Shown here piece by piece: positions 50,380 to 58,464 of a stretch of DNA of 64,000 nucleotides (position 1 is the first letter of the stretch; each line of letters starts with the position of its first letter). The translations under genes and the position numbers were made by a program. The notes beneath the pieces were generated by a model, which had not been told where the DNA came from, ran no database searches, and saw nothing but the letters and a program-made list of their open reading frames with translations. This stretch comes from Aquitalea palustris. Lineage in GTDB: Bacteria; Pseudomonadota; Gammaproteobacteria; Burkholderiales; Chromobacteriaceae. The stretch covers positions 78,267-142,266 of the forward strand of contig NZ_RFAR01000012.1 of assembly GCF_003693445.1 (NCBI RefSeq). The letters are read 5' to 3'.

Positions 50380-50715
50380 CTGGCTGTACTCGGAACCCCG
50401 TGCATACGAACGACGCATGGGTGATGCGTGCAGGAAAAACGGCCTATTCTACGGCAAAACCGATAACCGTGTAAGTCATTGATTTACTTCGCCCCTGTTG
50501 TAACCCGGCGTTAAAACGCAGGTCATCCACAAGTCATATGACGGAAATGTCTTCGTCAAACAGGATGATTAGCATGTTTTGGACGGACAGCAGGCCAAAA
50601 AGCTGCTGCCAAATGAAGGAGTTGCCGCAACGACCGGCCCGACTAGACGAAAGCCCGAGCGACATTCCTTGCTGACAAAACTAGCATGCCACGCATGTTC
50701 CGAGGGGAGTAAGTC

Positions 50716-51465
50716 ATGCAACTGAACGAAAGCGTTTCCGCCCGCCGCCAGCTGAAACTGGGAGTACGTGTCGCTGAAACCGCCGAAGACATCCGCCGCG
50801 CCCAGAAACTGCGCTTTGATGTCTTTGCCGGTGAAATGGGGGCCGAACTGTCCTCGCAGCAACTGGGCATAGACTGCGACGAATACGATGCGCTGTGCGA
50901 CCACCTGATTGTGGAAGACGCCAACAGCGGCCTGGTGGTGGGTACCTATCGCATGCTGCCGCCGGACATGGCACGGCGCGCCCCCTCGCTGTATTCCGAA
51001 CACGAATTCGACCTCACCCGCCTGGACAATCTGCGCGATGGCCTGATCGAAGTCGGCCGCTCCTGCGTCCACAAGGATTTCCGCAGCGGTGGCGTGATTG
51101 CCCTGTTGTGGTCTGGCCTGGCCGACTACGTACAGAAAAAGGGCGGTGAATATCTGGCTGGTTGCGCCAGCGTCAGCCTGGCCGATGGTGGCCACCAGGC
51201 CGTCAGCCTGTATCGCCAGCTGGAAGCCAGCCACCTGTCCCCGGCCGAATGGCGCGTGTTTCCGCACCTGCCGCTGCCGCTGGACCGCATTCAGGACGAT
51301 GCCGCCTCCTCGCCGATGCCACCGCTGATCAAGGGCTATCTGCGCGCCGGTGCCTTCATCTGCGGCGAACCGGCCTGGGACCCTGATTTCAACTGCGCCG
51401 ACTTCTTCATGCTGTTGCCGATGAGCCGCCTCACCGGCCGCTACAACCGTCACTTCGTAGGCTGA
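50716..51465 (+). CDS. OlsB-like GNAT N-acyltransferase
   Basis: 249 residues of the Acetyltransf_5 / OlsB type: LRFDVFAGEMGAELSSQQLGIDCDEYDALCDHLIVEDANSG near the start, the acyl-donor segment LIEVGRSCVHKDFRSGGVIALLWSGLADY, and the C-terminal PPLIKGYLRAGAFICGEPAWDPDFNCADFFMLLPM that is diagnostic of this family. Members use acyl-ACP to make lyso-ornithine lipids. No OlsA-type acyltransferase is adjacent, so ornithine-lipid synthesis is only inferred. The ATG has GAGGGGAG upstream. Confidence 0.8.
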   Translation: MQLNESVSARRQLKLGVRVAETAEDIRRAQKLRFDVFAGEMGAELSSQQLGIDCDEYDALCDHLIVEDANSGLVVGTYRMLPPDMARRAPSLYSEHEFDLTRLDNLRDGLIEVGRSCVHKDFRSGGVIALLWSGLADYVQKKGGEYLAGCASVSLADGGHQAVSLYRQLEASHLSPAEWRVFPHLPLPLDRIQDDAASSPMPPLIKGYLRAGAFICGEPAWDPDFNCADFFMLLPMSRLTGRYNRHFVG

Positions 51466-51496
51466 TTCACAGCCTGCCGCAGCCTTGCTGTGTCAT

Positions 51497-51539
51497 CAGC
51501 CCGGACGAAACCCCCCGCTCGTCCGGGCTGTTCTGTTTT
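51497..51539 (+). terminator. Rho-independent terminator after the OlsB-like gene
   Basis: CAGCCCGGACGA, loop, TCGTCCGGGCTG, followed by TTCTGTTTT: a perfect 12-bp stem. Confidence 0.8.
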
Positions 51540-51567
51540 CAAGCTGCCGCCCAGCCTAGCAGCTGGC

Positions 51568-51576
51568 TGCTACAAT
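51568..51576 (+). promoter_or_regulatory. Extended -10 element directly in front of trmO
   Basis: TGC-TACAAT ending seven bases before the trmO ATG. If used, transcription would begin at or next to the start codon and the message would be leaderless; no ribosome site is present. Confidence 0.4.
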
Positions 51577-51583
51577 CCGCCAG

Positions 51584-52285
51584 ATGAGCTACCCGTTTGC
51601 AGCAGTCGGCATCGTCCACTCGCCCTACAAGGAAAAATTCGGCATCCCGCGCCAACCTTCGCTGGCCCCGGCCGCCGAGGTCAGTGTGGAATTACTGCCG
51701 CCATTCAATCATCCGGACACCGTACGCGGACTGGAAGCCTTCTCCCATGTCTGGATCAGTTTCGTGTTCCACCAGACTGCCCGTCGCGGCTGGCAAGCAC
51801 TGGTGCGACCACCGCGCCTGGGCGGCAATGCCAAGGTGGGTGTGTTTGCCAGCCGCTCCACGCATCGGCCCAATCCGCTAGGCCTGTCGCTGGTGGAACT
51901 GCGCGGCATCGACTTTCACGACGGCGTACGCCTGCAACTGGCCGGCGCCGACCTGCTGGATGGCACGCCGGTGCTGGACATCAAACCCTACATTCCCTTT
52001 GTGGAAGCCCGGCCGGAAGCCCGTGGCGGCTTTGTCGACGGCCCGCCGGCCTGCCTGCAGGTGGACTGGGCTAGCACAGCGCTGCAACAGCTGGCCGCCC
52101 TGCCCTCCCCGCCGCCCGCCCTGGCCGCCCTGATCGAACAAGTGCTGGCGCAAGACCCCCGACCGGCCTATCAGGACGACCCGCAGCGCATCTATGGCGT
52201 GCGACTGTATGACTACAACATCCGCTTCAGCGTGGCGGATAACCATGCCCGCGTGCTTGAAATACAGCGGCTTGCCCCGAACTAA
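51584..52285 (+). CDS. trmO: tRNA (N6-threonylcarbamoyladenosine37-N6)-methyltransferase TrmO
   Basis: 233 residues, matching YaeB/TrmO: FAAVGIVHSPYKEKFGIPRQP at the start, PFNHPDTVRGLEAFSHVWISFVFHQ, and the SAM-binding signature VFASRSTHRPNPLGLSLVEL. It methylates t6A37 in tRNA. The C-terminal part (DDPQRIYGVRLYDYNIRFSV) is the variable domain of the family. The start ATG has no ribosome site. Confidence 0.93.
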   Translation: MSYPFAAVGIVHSPYKEKFGIPRQPSLAPAAEVSVELLPPFNHPDTVRGLEAFSHVWISFVFHQTARRGWQALVRPPRLGGNAKVGVFASRSTHRPNPLGLSLVELRGIDFHDGVRLQLAGADLLDGTPVLDIKPYIPFVEARPEARGGFVDGPPACLQVDWASTALQQLAALPSPPPALAALIEQVLAQDPRPAYQDDPQRIYGVRLYDYNIRFSVADNHARVLEIQRLAPN

Positions 52286-52335
52286 AGTCACATGCCCCAG
52301 TCACACCGGGGCCCTTTACTCTGGAGAATAAAATC

Positions 52336-53271
52336 ATGACACCTCGCGCGAAGACGATCATGCTCGCCTTCACCCTGGTTTCTGTCCTGGCGGCACCGTT
52401 CGCGGAAGCCGCTCGCCTGGGCGGAGGCAAGAGCGCCGGCATGCGCCGCTCGGCCCCGACCAAGAGCTACCAGCAGCCCACCCCGATGCCGGCACCGGCG
52501 CCGCAAGCTGCTCCGCAAGCACAGCCCAAGAAAGGTCCGGGCGTAGGCACGGCCATTGCCGCCGGTGCCGCTGGCGCAGCAGCCGGCTACATGCTGGGTT
52601 CGGCCATGAACAGCAATCACGCCTCCGGTAATGCATCGGAAGCCGCCAGCGGCTCCAGCTTCCCATGGGGCACCCTGGCCTTACTCGGCCTGCTGGGCAT
52701 TGGCGGCCTGATGTGGTTCCGCCGCAAGAACGCTACCCCCGCAGCACCGATGAACACACCGATGCCGGCGGGCAACGCCCCGGTATTCAATAGCAGCAGC
52801 CAAGATGCCGCCCGCTTCGATCCGATTCCCAAGATCGGCTCCGGACTGGGTCAGGCACCGTCTTACGGCGGCGCTGCGGCAGCCATGGCAGGTGGTGCAC
52901 CCGCCCGCCTGCCGGATGGCACGGAAACGCCGAACTTCCTGCGTCAGGCCAAAGCGACTTTCCTGCACCTGCAAAGCCTTAACTCACCGGACAGCCTGGA
53001 AGAAGTACGCAAGTACATGACGCCGGATCTGTTCGAAGGCCTGCGCAACGACATCGCTGGCAATGGCGATGTCGCGGACTTCCCGCAGCTGGACTGCCAG
53101 CTGGCCGAAGCCGTGGAAGAAGCGGGTCGTTATATCGCCACCGTGCGCTTCTCCGGCACGGTGAGCGAATCGGTCAACGCCCCGGCAGTGCCGTTTAGCG
53201 AATACTGGCACTACATCAAGGATGGCAGCACCGGCGGCAAATGGCTGGTGGCAGGCATTCAGCAGGAGTAA
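52336..53271 (+). CDS. Tim44-like domain protein, exported
   Basis: 311 residues. Signal peptide MTPRAKTIMLAFTLVSVLAAPFAEA with cleavage after AEA, an Ala/Pro-rich low-complexity stretch, a hydrophobic glycine-rich helix (GTAIAAGAAGAAAGYMLGSAM), a second helix (GTLALLGLLGIGGLMWF) and a C-terminal Tim44-like domain (TPNFLRQAKATFLHLQSLN... EEVRKYMTPDLFEGLRNDIAG... VRFSGTVSES... EYWHYIKDG). Such proteins are common in beta- and gammaproteobacteria. No function is established; it may be anchored in the inner membrane. Confidence 0.85.
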   Translation: MTPRAKTIMLAFTLVSVLAAPFAEAARLGGGKSAGMRRSAPTKSYQQPTPMPAPAPQAAPQAQPKKGPGVGTAIAAGAAGAAAGYMLGSAMNSNHASGNASEAASGSSFPWGTLALLGLLGIGGLMWFRRKNATPAAPMNTPMPAGNAPVFNSSSQDAARFDPIPKIGSGLGQAPSYGGAAAAMAGGAPARLPDGTETPNFLRQAKATFLHLQSLNSPDSLEEVRKYMTPDLFEGLRNDIAGNGDVADFPQLDCQLAEAVEEAGRYIATVRFSGTVSESVNAPAVPFSEYWHYIKDGSTGGKWLVAGIQQE

Positions 53272-53298
53272 TTTCCTTCTTTTATGCGGATTTATCTC

Positions 53299-53325
53299 AA
53301 CGGGCCCAGTCGGGCCCGTTTTTTA
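53299..53325 (+). terminator. Rho-independent terminator after the Tim44-like gene
   Basis: AACGGGCCC, loop AGTC-like, GGGCCCGTT followed by TTTTT. Confidence 0.88.
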
Positions 53326-53418
53326 TTATCCGGCCATGCTCTACACTGGAATGCCAATTGCTAGAGAGATTGGCTTACGGGCCAGCAAGAGCCCCACTCC
53401 AGGAAGGAATGTACTGTA

Positions 53419-54627
53419 ATGAAACGTTTCGAGCATGCCGGTCTGACCCTTGGCAGCCATTTTCAGCCCATCTACAGCCTGGCGCATCGCCGCACGGTAG
53501 GGGTGGAAGCCTTGTTGCGCGCCGAGCAGAACCAGCTGCCACTCTCCCCAGCCGAGGCCTTTTACGCCATGGTGTCGCCAGAACGGCGTCACGGGCTTGA
53601 TCTGGCCGTGAGCCAGGCGCATGTCCAGCATTTTTCCCAGCTGGAACAAGCCCATCCGCACTGGCTGTTCCTCAATGTCGATGCCGCCTCGCTGTCGCGC
53701 CCCGAGCGCGCCATGGCGCTGGCCAACTCCATCCGCGAAGCCGGCCTGCAGCCAGGCAATGTGGTGCTGGAAGTGCTGGAACATGTGCTGGAAGTGGATG
53801 AGGCGCTGATCGAAGGCGTTAATCTGCTGAAGAAAGCCGGTTTTCTGATCGCCATCGACGACTTTGGCGTCGGCCATTCCAACCTGGACCGGGTCTGCCA
53901 GCTGGAGCCGGACCTGGTGAAATTCGACAAGGACTTGCTGCGCAGCGCGGTGAGCCAGCCACGCACCCGCAATCTGCTGTCCAGACTGGTGCGTCTGATG
54001 CACGAAATTGGTGCACTGGTAGTGGAAGAAGGCATCGAAACCGAAAACGACGTACTGGTGGCGCTGGAATCCGGCTGCGATCTGGTACAGGGCTACTATG
54101 TGGCACGGCCCAGCCTGACCCCGGACCCGGACGACATCATCACCAAGCGACTGGATTCGCGCTGGGACGAGCTGATGGTGCGCGACCTGCTCAAGCGCAA
54201 GATCACCCGCCGCCAGATCGAGCTGGCACGGCAGGCTTTTGTACAATCAGCCATTTCGCTGATGCAGGGCACCCCGTTTGATCAGGCCGCCACACCGATG
54301 CTGGCCATGCCAGACGTAATCCGCTGCTTCCTGCTGGACAGCGAGGGCCGCCAGATTGGCCGCAACCTCAACAGCCGCCACAACACCGTGGCCAGCAACC
54401 TGAAATTTGCCCCGCTGGCCGACACCACAGGTGCCGTATGGTCGCGCCGGGCCTACTTCCAGCATGCCATCGACCAACCCGGCGTGCTGTACATGAGCGA
54501 GCCCTATCTGTCGATGACCGACACCCGCTCCTGCGTGACGCTGTCGATGGCGATTGAAATCGACGAAGCCATGCATGTGCTGTGTGCCGACGTACTCGCC
54601 CCGCGTGTACACAGCAGCCACGGCTGA
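53419..54627 (+). CDS. EAL-domain phosphodiesterase with C-terminal sensor-like domain
   Basis: 402 residues, no membrane helix. The EAL domain comes first (to about 235): GVEALLR, FLNVDAAS, LEVLEH, IAIDDFGVGHSNL, VKFDKDLL, VVEEGIETEND and QGYYVARP are all present, so cyclic di-GMP hydrolysis is plausible. The remaining 160 residues (SAISLMQGTPFDQAATPM... RCFLLDSEGRQIGRN ... YFQHAIDQPGVLYMSEPYLSM) look like a single Cache/PDC sensor fold, here apparently cytoplasmic. The reversed order, catalytic domain before sensor, is uncommon. The gene has its own terminator and no operon partners. Confidence 0.88.
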   Translation: MKRFEHAGLTLGSHFQPIYSLAHRRTVGVEALLRAEQNQLPLSPAEAFYAMVSPERRHGLDLAVSQAHVQHFSQLEQAHPHWLFLNVDAASLSRPERAMALANSIREAGLQPGNVVLEVLEHVLEVDEALIEGVNLLKKAGFLIAIDDFGVGHSNLDRVCQLEPDLVKFDKDLLRSAVSQPRTRNLLSRLVRLMHEIGALVVEEGIETENDVLVALESGCDLVQGYYVARPSLTPDPDDIITKRLDSRWDELMVRDLLKRKITRRQIELARQAFVQSAISLMQGTPFDQAATPMLAMPDVIRCFLLDSEGRQIGRNLNSRHNTVASNLKFAPLADTTGAVWSRRAYFQHAIDQPGVLYMSEPYLSMTDTRSCVTLSMAIEIDEAMHVLCADVLAPRVHSSHG

Positions 54628-54644
54628 AAACGGCAAAAGCAGCA

Positions 54645-54675
54645 ATAAAAAAGGACCGCACGCGGTCCTTTTTCG
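54645..54675. terminator. Bidirectional Rho-independent terminator
   Basis: AAAAAAGGACCGC, AC, GCGGTCCTTTTTC between the convergent EAL and dolP genes. Confidence 0.85.
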
Positions 54676-54690
54676 TTTCCAGCTGCCGGC

Positions 54691-55278
54691 TTACTGCGCC
54701 GGGGCAATCTCGGTGATGTTTTCAAACAGGGTAACCACCTTCTGCACCCCTGCGGTTTCGCTCACCACTTGTGCAGCGGCCTGGCCCTCGGCCGGCGTTA
54801 CCAGACCCAGCATGTATACCACGCCACGCTCGGTCACTACCTTTACCTGATTGGGCGAATAGCCCTTGCCATCCAGCATGCGGGTACGCACCTTGCTGGT
54901 GATCCAGGTATCGTTGCTACGCTCGGACAGGCCGGACGCCGGTGCCACCACCGTGTAGTTGTACACCCGGCGGACATTGGGCATGCCACGGGCAATCAGC
55001 TCGGCCTGCTGGCCGGCTTCTGCGCTCGGCACTTCACCGGTCAGCAGCACGGCACGGTTGTAGCTGGTGGCGTTGACATGGGCCGACGGCAGCTTGTCGC
55101 CAATCTGGTGCGATACCTTCACTTCGATGCTCTGGTCATCCACATAGGCACCGCTGGAACGACGGTCGGTAGCCACCAGCGCACCACCGGCCACACCGCC
55201 GGCCGCCAGGGCAAAGCAACCGGACAAGGCGCTGGACAGGCCAGCAGCCAGCAACAGGGTCAGGACTGTGTGTTTCAT
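54691..55278 (-). CDS. dolP: Outer-membrane BON-domain lipoprotein DolP (YraP)
   Basis: 195 residues. Lipoprotein signal ending in the lipobox LSGC, a glycine-rich tether, then two BON domains (DDQSIEVKVSHQIG... VLLTGEVPSAEAGQQAELIARGMPNVRRVYNYTVV and DTWITSKVRTRMLDGKGYSPNQVKVVTERGVVYMLGLV). Matches E. coli DolP, which supports outer-membrane integrity and cell-division amidase control. Its ATG abuts the diaA stop, as in E. coli. Confidence 0.93.
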   Translation of the reverse strand: MKHTVLTLLLAAGLSSALSGCFALAAGGVAGGALVATDRRSSGAYVDDQSIEVKVSHQIGDKLPSAHVNATSYNRAVLLTGEVPSAEAGQQAELIARGMPNVRRVYNYTVVAPASGLSERSNDTWITSKVRTRMLDGKGYSPNQVKVVTERGVVYMLGLVTPAEGQAAAQVVSETAGVQKVVTLFENITEIAPAQ

Positions 55279-55869
55279 TTACTCGCCTCCCAACAGCATG
55301 TAGTCAATCGCATCGCACAGTGCATGCACCAGCAGGATATGCACCTCCTGAATGCGCGCAGTACGCAATACCGGCACATTCAGCTGAATGTCTTCCGGCG
55401 ACAGGATTTCACTGATCTTGCCGCCGTCCTTGCCGGTGAGGGCAATCACGCCCATGCCGCGTTCGTGGGCGGCATAGATGGCTTCGATCACATTGGCAGA
55501 ATTGCCCGAGGTGGAAATGGCCAGCAAGAGGTCGTTGGTATGCCCCAGCGCACGTACTTGCTTGGAAAAAATCATGTCGAAATCGTAGTCGTTACCAATG
55601 GCGGTGAGGGCCGAGGTATCGGTTGCCAGAGAAATGGCCGCCAGACCGGGGCGCTCTTTTTCAAAGCGTCCCAGCATCTCTGCGGCAAAATGCTGGGCAT
55701 CTGCTGCCGAGCCGCCATTGCCGCAGGCCAGAATCTTGCCCTCGTTCATCAGGCAGGTCACCATGCGCTCGGCCGCCAGTGCCACGGCTGGCGACAGCAA
55801 CTCCATTGCCTCCTGCTTGGCAGCGATGCTTTCCAGAAAATGTCCGTTGACGCGTTCAATCAGGTCCAT
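55279..55869 (-). CDS. diaA: DnaA initiator-associating SIS protein DiaA
   Basis: 196 residues from ATG 55869; the frame runs open to 55908 but that overlaps the end of yraN. A SIS domain with [55 protein letters not shown] and [15 protein letters not shown]. It is close to both GmhA and DiaA; gene order lpoA-yraN-diaA-dolP, identical to E. coli, favours DiaA, which binds DnaA to time replication initiation. A phosphoheptose isomerase activity cannot be ruled out. Confidence 0.85.
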   Translation of the reverse strand: MDLIERVNGHFLESIAAKQEAMELLSPAVALAAERMVTCLMNEGKILACGNGGSAADAQHFAAEMLGRFEKERPGLAAISLATDTSALTAIGNDYDFDMIFSKQVRALGHTNDLLLAISTSGNSANVIEAIYAAHERGMGVIALTGKDGGKISEILSPEDIQLNVPVLRTARIQEVHILLVHALCDAIDYMLLGGE

Positions 55870-55900
55870 GCTTTTCCTCGTAGCAGCCAACCGGGGGCTG

Positions 55901-56236
55901 CTATGCAAAAATGTTTTTCAGCCACTGTAGCGGCTGCTCGCCTTCACTCAGCACAGCATCAAAACGACAAGGTGCGTCTACTCCCCTATCGGACAGGTAG
56001 ACTGCCGCCGCGTGCATGAGTTTCCTTTGTTTGTTTGCGGTAATGCTGTAAGCGGCACCGCCAAAGCGGGCGCTGGCACGATGGCGCACCTCGACGAACA
56101 CCCAGCTGCGGCCATCACGCATGATCAGATCGATTTCACCACCCCGGCACAGCCAATTGCGCTCCACCAGTTGCAGCCCCTGTCGCAACAGGAAGGACAA
56201 GGCCCGCTCTTCCGCCAGCCTGCCCTGCTCATTCAT
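55901..56236 (-). CDS. yraN: YraN/UPF0102 family nuclease-like protein
   Basis: 111 residues with the endonuclease-like fold typical of Yra[38 protein letters not shown] followed by [10 protein letters not shown], in which E, D and E-V-(R/K) form a restriction-endonuclease-like centre. The usual lysine of the ExK is arginine here (EVRHR), as in most YraN proteins. No activity is established. Fourth position of the conserved rsmI-lpoA-yraN-diaA-dolP block. Confidence 0.9.
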   Translation of the reverse strand: MNEQGRLAEERALSFLLRQGLQLVERNWLCRGGEIDLIMRDGRSWVFVEVRHRASARFGGAAYSITANKQRKLMHAAAVYLSDRGVDAPCRFDAVLSEGEQPLQWLKNIFA

Positions 56237-56241
56237 GGGGT

Positions 56242-57363
56242 TTACTCGCCCTCGCCAATCAGCGACACCGGCAACTGGCGGTCGAACACACGGTCGCGCC
56301 CCAGTTTCAAATCACCGGTCACGCCATCCAGCTTGATGCTGGCCGGATTACGGCTGGTCGCCAGTTGCAAGGCCAGACGATAGGCATCAATCCCCAGCGC
56401 GTACAGCCGCTCGGTTTGCAAGGTCAGCGTACTGGCCGGCCGCGCATAGCGCTTCACCGCCGGATGCTGCGGCATCAGGAACCAGGGCATGTCGATAAAA
56501 CGGATACCGGCCAGTTGCCGGTCTGGTGTGCGGGTGCTGATCTGCGAGGTCGCATACACCGCCAGCTCGGGCAACAGCGCAGGCTTCAGCCGTGCCGCCT
56601 CGGCCGGCTCCACTGCCAGAAACACCGCATCCGCCCGCCCGGCCGCCACGGCCAGCTCAGACAGATTGTGGCCGTTGTCTTCCATCTGCTGTGCATCCTT
56701 GCCTGCCTGGCTGCGCCATTCGTCGGCAAAAGCCTGCTTCAGCCGGCTGGACAGCACTTCGCCATCGGTAATGATCAGCGGATTGGCCCGGCCATCATCC
56801 CGCATCAGCCGGGCAATCTGCCGGGCTTCCACTTCCACATTCAAGGCCAGGGTAAACAGCTTGGGGCTGGTGGGCACATCGCGCCCCACCGCATTCAGCG
56901 CCAGCGTAGGCACGCTGACATAGGGAGCCACCGCAGCAATGCCGGTGCGCGACAGCGGGCCGATCACCACATTCACCCCGCCGGCCACCGCCTCGCGATA
57001 ACGTTGGGCGGCATTGTGCTCATCCGCATCAATCACCACCACCTCGGCCTGTGGATCAACCTCATGCGCGGCTTCCACCCCGCTGCGCACCACCGCCGCC
57101 GCCTCGCCCAGCAGGCGCGACTCGGTAGGCAGCAACAGGCCTATTTTCACCCGCGACGCCATCTTGCCCGGTGCGGGCAGGGGCTTGGCCTGCGGTGCCA
57201 TGGCTGGCGCAGATGCCGGCGCAGTCTGCGCCCGAACCGCCGCACCAGCCGCGCTATTGAGCGGCGCGGCATTGAGTTGGATGATATAGTCCGGTGCCTG
57301 CGCTTGCGCAGCCGTCAACCATGTCATCATGACGCCAACCAACAGCGGAGCCAGTCTTTGCAT
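56242..57363 (-). CDS. lpoA: LpoA-type penicillin-binding-protein activator, short non-lipidated form
   Basis: 373 residues from ATG 57363. The C-terminal LppC-type domain of LpoA, a periplasmic-binding fold, is present: [52 protein letters not shown] and [17 protein letters not shown]. coli LpoA is nearly twice as long, with an N-terminal TPR domain and a lipid anchor; neither is here. The signal peptide ([23 protein letters not shown]) has no cysteine, so the product should be soluble in the periplasm. It would activate a class A PBP if the family function holds. Confidence 0.85.
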   Translation of the reverse strand: MQRLAPLLVGVMMTWLTAAQAQAPDYIIQLNAAPLNSAAGAAVRAQTAPASAPAMAPQAKPLPAPGKMASRVKIGLLLPTESRLLGEAAAVVRSGVEAAHEVDPQAEVVVIDADEHNAAQRYREAVAGGVNVVIGPLSRTGIAAVAPYVSVPTLALNAVGRDVPTSPKLFTLALNVEVEARQIARLMRDDGRANPLIITDGEVLSSRLKQAFADEWRSQAGKDAQQMEDNGHNLSELAVAAGRADAVFLAVEPAEAARLKPALLPELAVYATSQISTRTPDRQLAGIRFIDMPWFLMPQHPAVKRYARPASTLTLQTERLYALGIDAYRLALQLATSRNPASIKLDGVTGDLKLGRDRVFDRQLPVSLIGEGE

Positions 57364-58260
57364 ACTTCGTTCGCTCACTTGCTTGAATCTGCACGGGAAA
57401 GTTTCTGTCGCGGCACATTATATGTGGTGGCCACCCCCATTGGAAACCTGGGAGATGTTACCGCGCGTGCGCTGACTGCCTTTGGCGTGGCCGATGTGGT
57501 GTGCGCCGAAGACACCCGCGTCACCGGTAGCCTGCTGACAGCATACGGCATTCACGCCAACAAACTGGTCAGCCTGCGCGAACACAACGAACGCAGCATG
57601 GCCGAACAAGTCATCCGCTGGCTGGCCGAAGGCCAGATCGTGGTGCAAGTATCCGATGCCGGCACCCCCGCCGTGTCCGACCCCGGCGCCCGGCTGGTAG
57701 AAGCCGTGCGCGCTGCCGGCCACCCGGTACGCCCCATTCCCGGCGTATCCGCCGTCATCACCGCCCTGTCCGCCAGCGGCTTTACCAGCAATGCCTTTCT
57801 GTTTCACGGCTTTTTGCCGCCCAAAAGCGGCGAACGCCGCCGCACCCTGCAGCAATGGCTCAGTGCCGACCACCTGGTGGTGTGCTACGAAGCCCCGCAC
57901 CGCATCGTCGACACCCTGCAGGACATCGTGGCCGAACTGGGGCCGGAACGCCGGCTGATGCTGGCACGCGAACTGACCAAAACCTTTGAAACCTTCCACA
58001 GCCTGCCCGCCGGCGAACTGCTGGAATGGGTCAAGGCCGACAGCAACCAGCAGCGCGGCGAAATCGTGCTGATCATCGATGCCGCCCCGCAGCCCGACAG
58101 CGACGAAGCCCTGCCGGAAGAAGCCGTGCGCATCATGAACATCCTCAGCGCCGAATTGCCGATGAAACAGGCCTCCACCCTGGCCGCCCAGATCAGCGGG
58201 GCCAACCGCAAGCAACTGTATGACCATGCGCTGAAATTGAAAAAGGACGCCGCAGAGTGA
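57358..58260 (+). CDS. rsmI: 16S rRNA (cytidine1402-2'-O)-methyltransferase RsmI
   Basis: 300 residues. The frame is open far upstream because it runs antisense to lpoA; the true N-terminus must be near TLYVVATPIGNLGDVTARALTAF. No ATG is in range. I choose TTG 57358 because GGAG lies seven bases before it; TTG 57379 is an alternative. Other features are CAEDTRVTGSLLTAYGI, VSDAGTPAVSDPGARLV and ACL-type FHGFLPPKSGERR, all diagnostic of RsmI. It methylates C1402 of 16S rRNA. It is divergent from lpoA with overlapping 5' ends. Confidence 0.93.
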   Translation: MHTSFAHLLESARESFCRGTLYVVATPIGNLGDVTARALTAFGVADVVCAEDTRVTGSLLTAYGIHANKLVSLREHNERSMAEQVIRWLAEGQIVVQVSDAGTPAVSDPGARLVEAVRAAGHPVRPIPGVSAVITALSASGFTSNAFLFHGFLPPKSGERRRTLQQWLSADHLVVCYEAPHRIVDTLQDIVAELGPERRLMLARELTKTFETFHSLPAGELLEWVKADSNQQRGEIVLIIDAAPQPDSDEALPEEAVRIMNILSAELPMKQASTLAAQISGANRKQLYDHALKLKKDAAE

Positions 58261-58305
58261 TTTACAAGGGCAGGCAGATCAGATAGACTTGCCTCCTCTT
58301 GCGAT

Positions 58306-58390
58306 GCCCGGGTGGCGAAATCGGTAGACGCAGGGGATTCAAAATCCCCCGCCGCAAGGTGTGTCGGTTCGAGTCCGACCCCGGGCACCA
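58306..58390 (+). tRNA. tRNA-Leu (anticodon CAA)
   Basis: 85 bases with acceptor stem GCCCGGG / CCCGGGC, encoded CCA end, D arm, anticodon stem GGGGATT-CAA-AATCCCC (anticodon 58340-58342), long type II variable arm (CGCCGCAAGGTGTG) and GGTTCGAGTCC T-arm. Reads UUG. It starts 45 bp after rsmI and is followed by a terminator. Confidence 0.97.
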
Positions 58391-58424
58391 TCGCAACGTA
58401 CAGAGAAGTCCCAGAAAGTCCAGA

Positions 58425-58457
58425 AACCCGCACAGCACAAGGCTATGCGGGTTTTTT
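58425..58457 (+). terminator. Rho-independent terminator of tRNA-Leu
   Basis: AACCCGCA ... TGCGGGTT then TTTTT. Part of a 39-bp segment that recurs as an imperfect direct copy at 62389-62427. Confidence 0.85.
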
Positions 58458-58464
58458 GTTGTCC
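58426..58464 (+). repeat. Left copy of a 39-bp island-flanking repeat
   Basis: Begins ACCCGCACAGCAC and ends TTTTTTGTTGTCC. It matches 62389-62427 without gaps at 34 of 39 positions. It contains the tRNA-Leu terminator. Confidence 0.6.

Noticed and set aside
50380..50715. Replication origin in the gap upstream of mnmG
   Set aside because: One DnaA-box-like TCATCCACA is present, but no cluster of boxes and no AT-rich unwinding tract, so oriC is not called.
56365..57357. N-terminal 330 codons in frame with rsmI
   Set aside because: They are antisense to lpoA and have no similarity to RsmI, which is normally about 290 residues.
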